This document shows, piece by piece, positions 11,986 through 12,017 of a DNA stretch of 12,017 bases. Numbering within the stretch: the first letter of the stretch is position 1; every line of letters starts with the position of its first letter. The notes under the pieces are model-generated. The model was not told the DNA's origin. It saw only the letters and a program-made list of their open reading frames with translations, and did not search any database. Source of the DNA: an uncultured Flavobacterium sp. (GTDB lineage: Bacteria > Bacteroidota > Bacteroidia > Flavobacteriales > Flavobacteriaceae); NCBI RefSeq assembly GCF_946481155.1, contig NZ_CAMLMK010000081.1, positions 1 through 12,017 on the forward strand, given 5' to 3'. A program made the translations under genes and the position numbers.

Positions 11986-12017
11986 ATTTTAAAAAAACGA
12001 AATCGTGAAATTAGAAG
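11977..12017 (+). mobile_element. Start of gene cassette 6, identical to the start of cassette 5 (cut by window edge)
   Basis: The 42 bases from G11976 to the end match the 42 bases from G11317 exactly, including the leader and the GTG start codon (12005) with its first four codons. This is either a second copy of cassette 5 or a paralogous cassette with an identical head. Confidence 0.7.
12005..12017 (+). CDS. Partial second copy of the acidic two-repeat protein gene
   Basis: GTGAAATTAGAAG repeats the first bases of the gene at 11346 exactly, with the same 28-bp leader from the cassette boundary. Only four codons are inside the window, so identity of the rest is inferred. Confidence 0.5.

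Overview
The window looks like a chromosomal piece of a Bacteroidota, most likely a member of the Flavobacteriaceae. The reasons are moderate-to-low GC, genes without Shine-Dalgarno sites, several matches to the Bacteroidota -7 promoter element TAnnTTTG (upstream of genes at 1172, 3757, 6523 and 7875), and proteins typical of that phylum (DUF4153 membrane protein, MerT-MerP fusion, GDCCVxC protein). Species assignment is inference; no rRNA or other marker is present.

Left part (1-6400) is ordinary chromosome. nadC lies on the minus strand, with a heptamer repeat (CTTTYGA) butting onto its stop codon. Two adjacent secreted serine hydrolases of the beta-lactamase/penicillin-binding-protein fold follow on the plus strand and end at a strong hairpin terminator (3722-3755). 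Next come a secreted TPR protein and a DUF4153 multi-pass membrane protein, probably co-transcribed.

Right part (6524 to the end) is the interesting region: an integron-like gene-cassette array. A 365-residue tyrosine recombinase is followed by at least five complete cassettes and the start of a sixth, all in the same direction. Each cassette starts with GTTA plus a cassette-specific sequence and ends, before a folded site of about 130-166 bp, with the exact reverse complement of its own start: GTTAGTGGC/GCCACTAAC, GTTAGCAAAC/GTTTGCTAAC, GTTAACGGC/GCCGTTAAC, GTTAGCTGTA/TACAGCTAAC, GTTATACCAC/GTGGTATAAC. This is the geometry of integron cassettes: an attC site with outer boxes RYYYAAC and GTTRRRY, recombining at G^TT. 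Between the outer boxes each site has long complementary arms (GCGGTTTGGC-like on the left, GCCAAGCCGC-like on the right) and, in four of five, the asymmetric spacer GGGAC just before GTT.

The recombinase is not a textbook IntI. It lacks the IntI-specific insert between the beta-hairpin and the HxLRH box, points the same way as the cassettes, and carries an extra N-terminal domain of about 60 residues resembling HARP-type modules. It does end in SPLDNL, as IntI proteins end in SPLDxL. Five of five sites carry an exact or one-mismatch TAnnTTTG element in the central loop, on the cassette-sense strand, so each site may serve as promoter for the next cassette.

Cassette contents: (1) a three-gene metal/mercury operon (ArsR-type regulator, MerT-MerP fusion, GDCCVxC protein) with its own terminator and promoter; (2) a small membrane protein; (3) a lipoprotein; (4) a secreted TIMP/NTR-like protein; (5) an acidic protein made of two similar halves; (6) only the first 41 bases, identical to the start of cassette 5. 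The array continues past the right edge.
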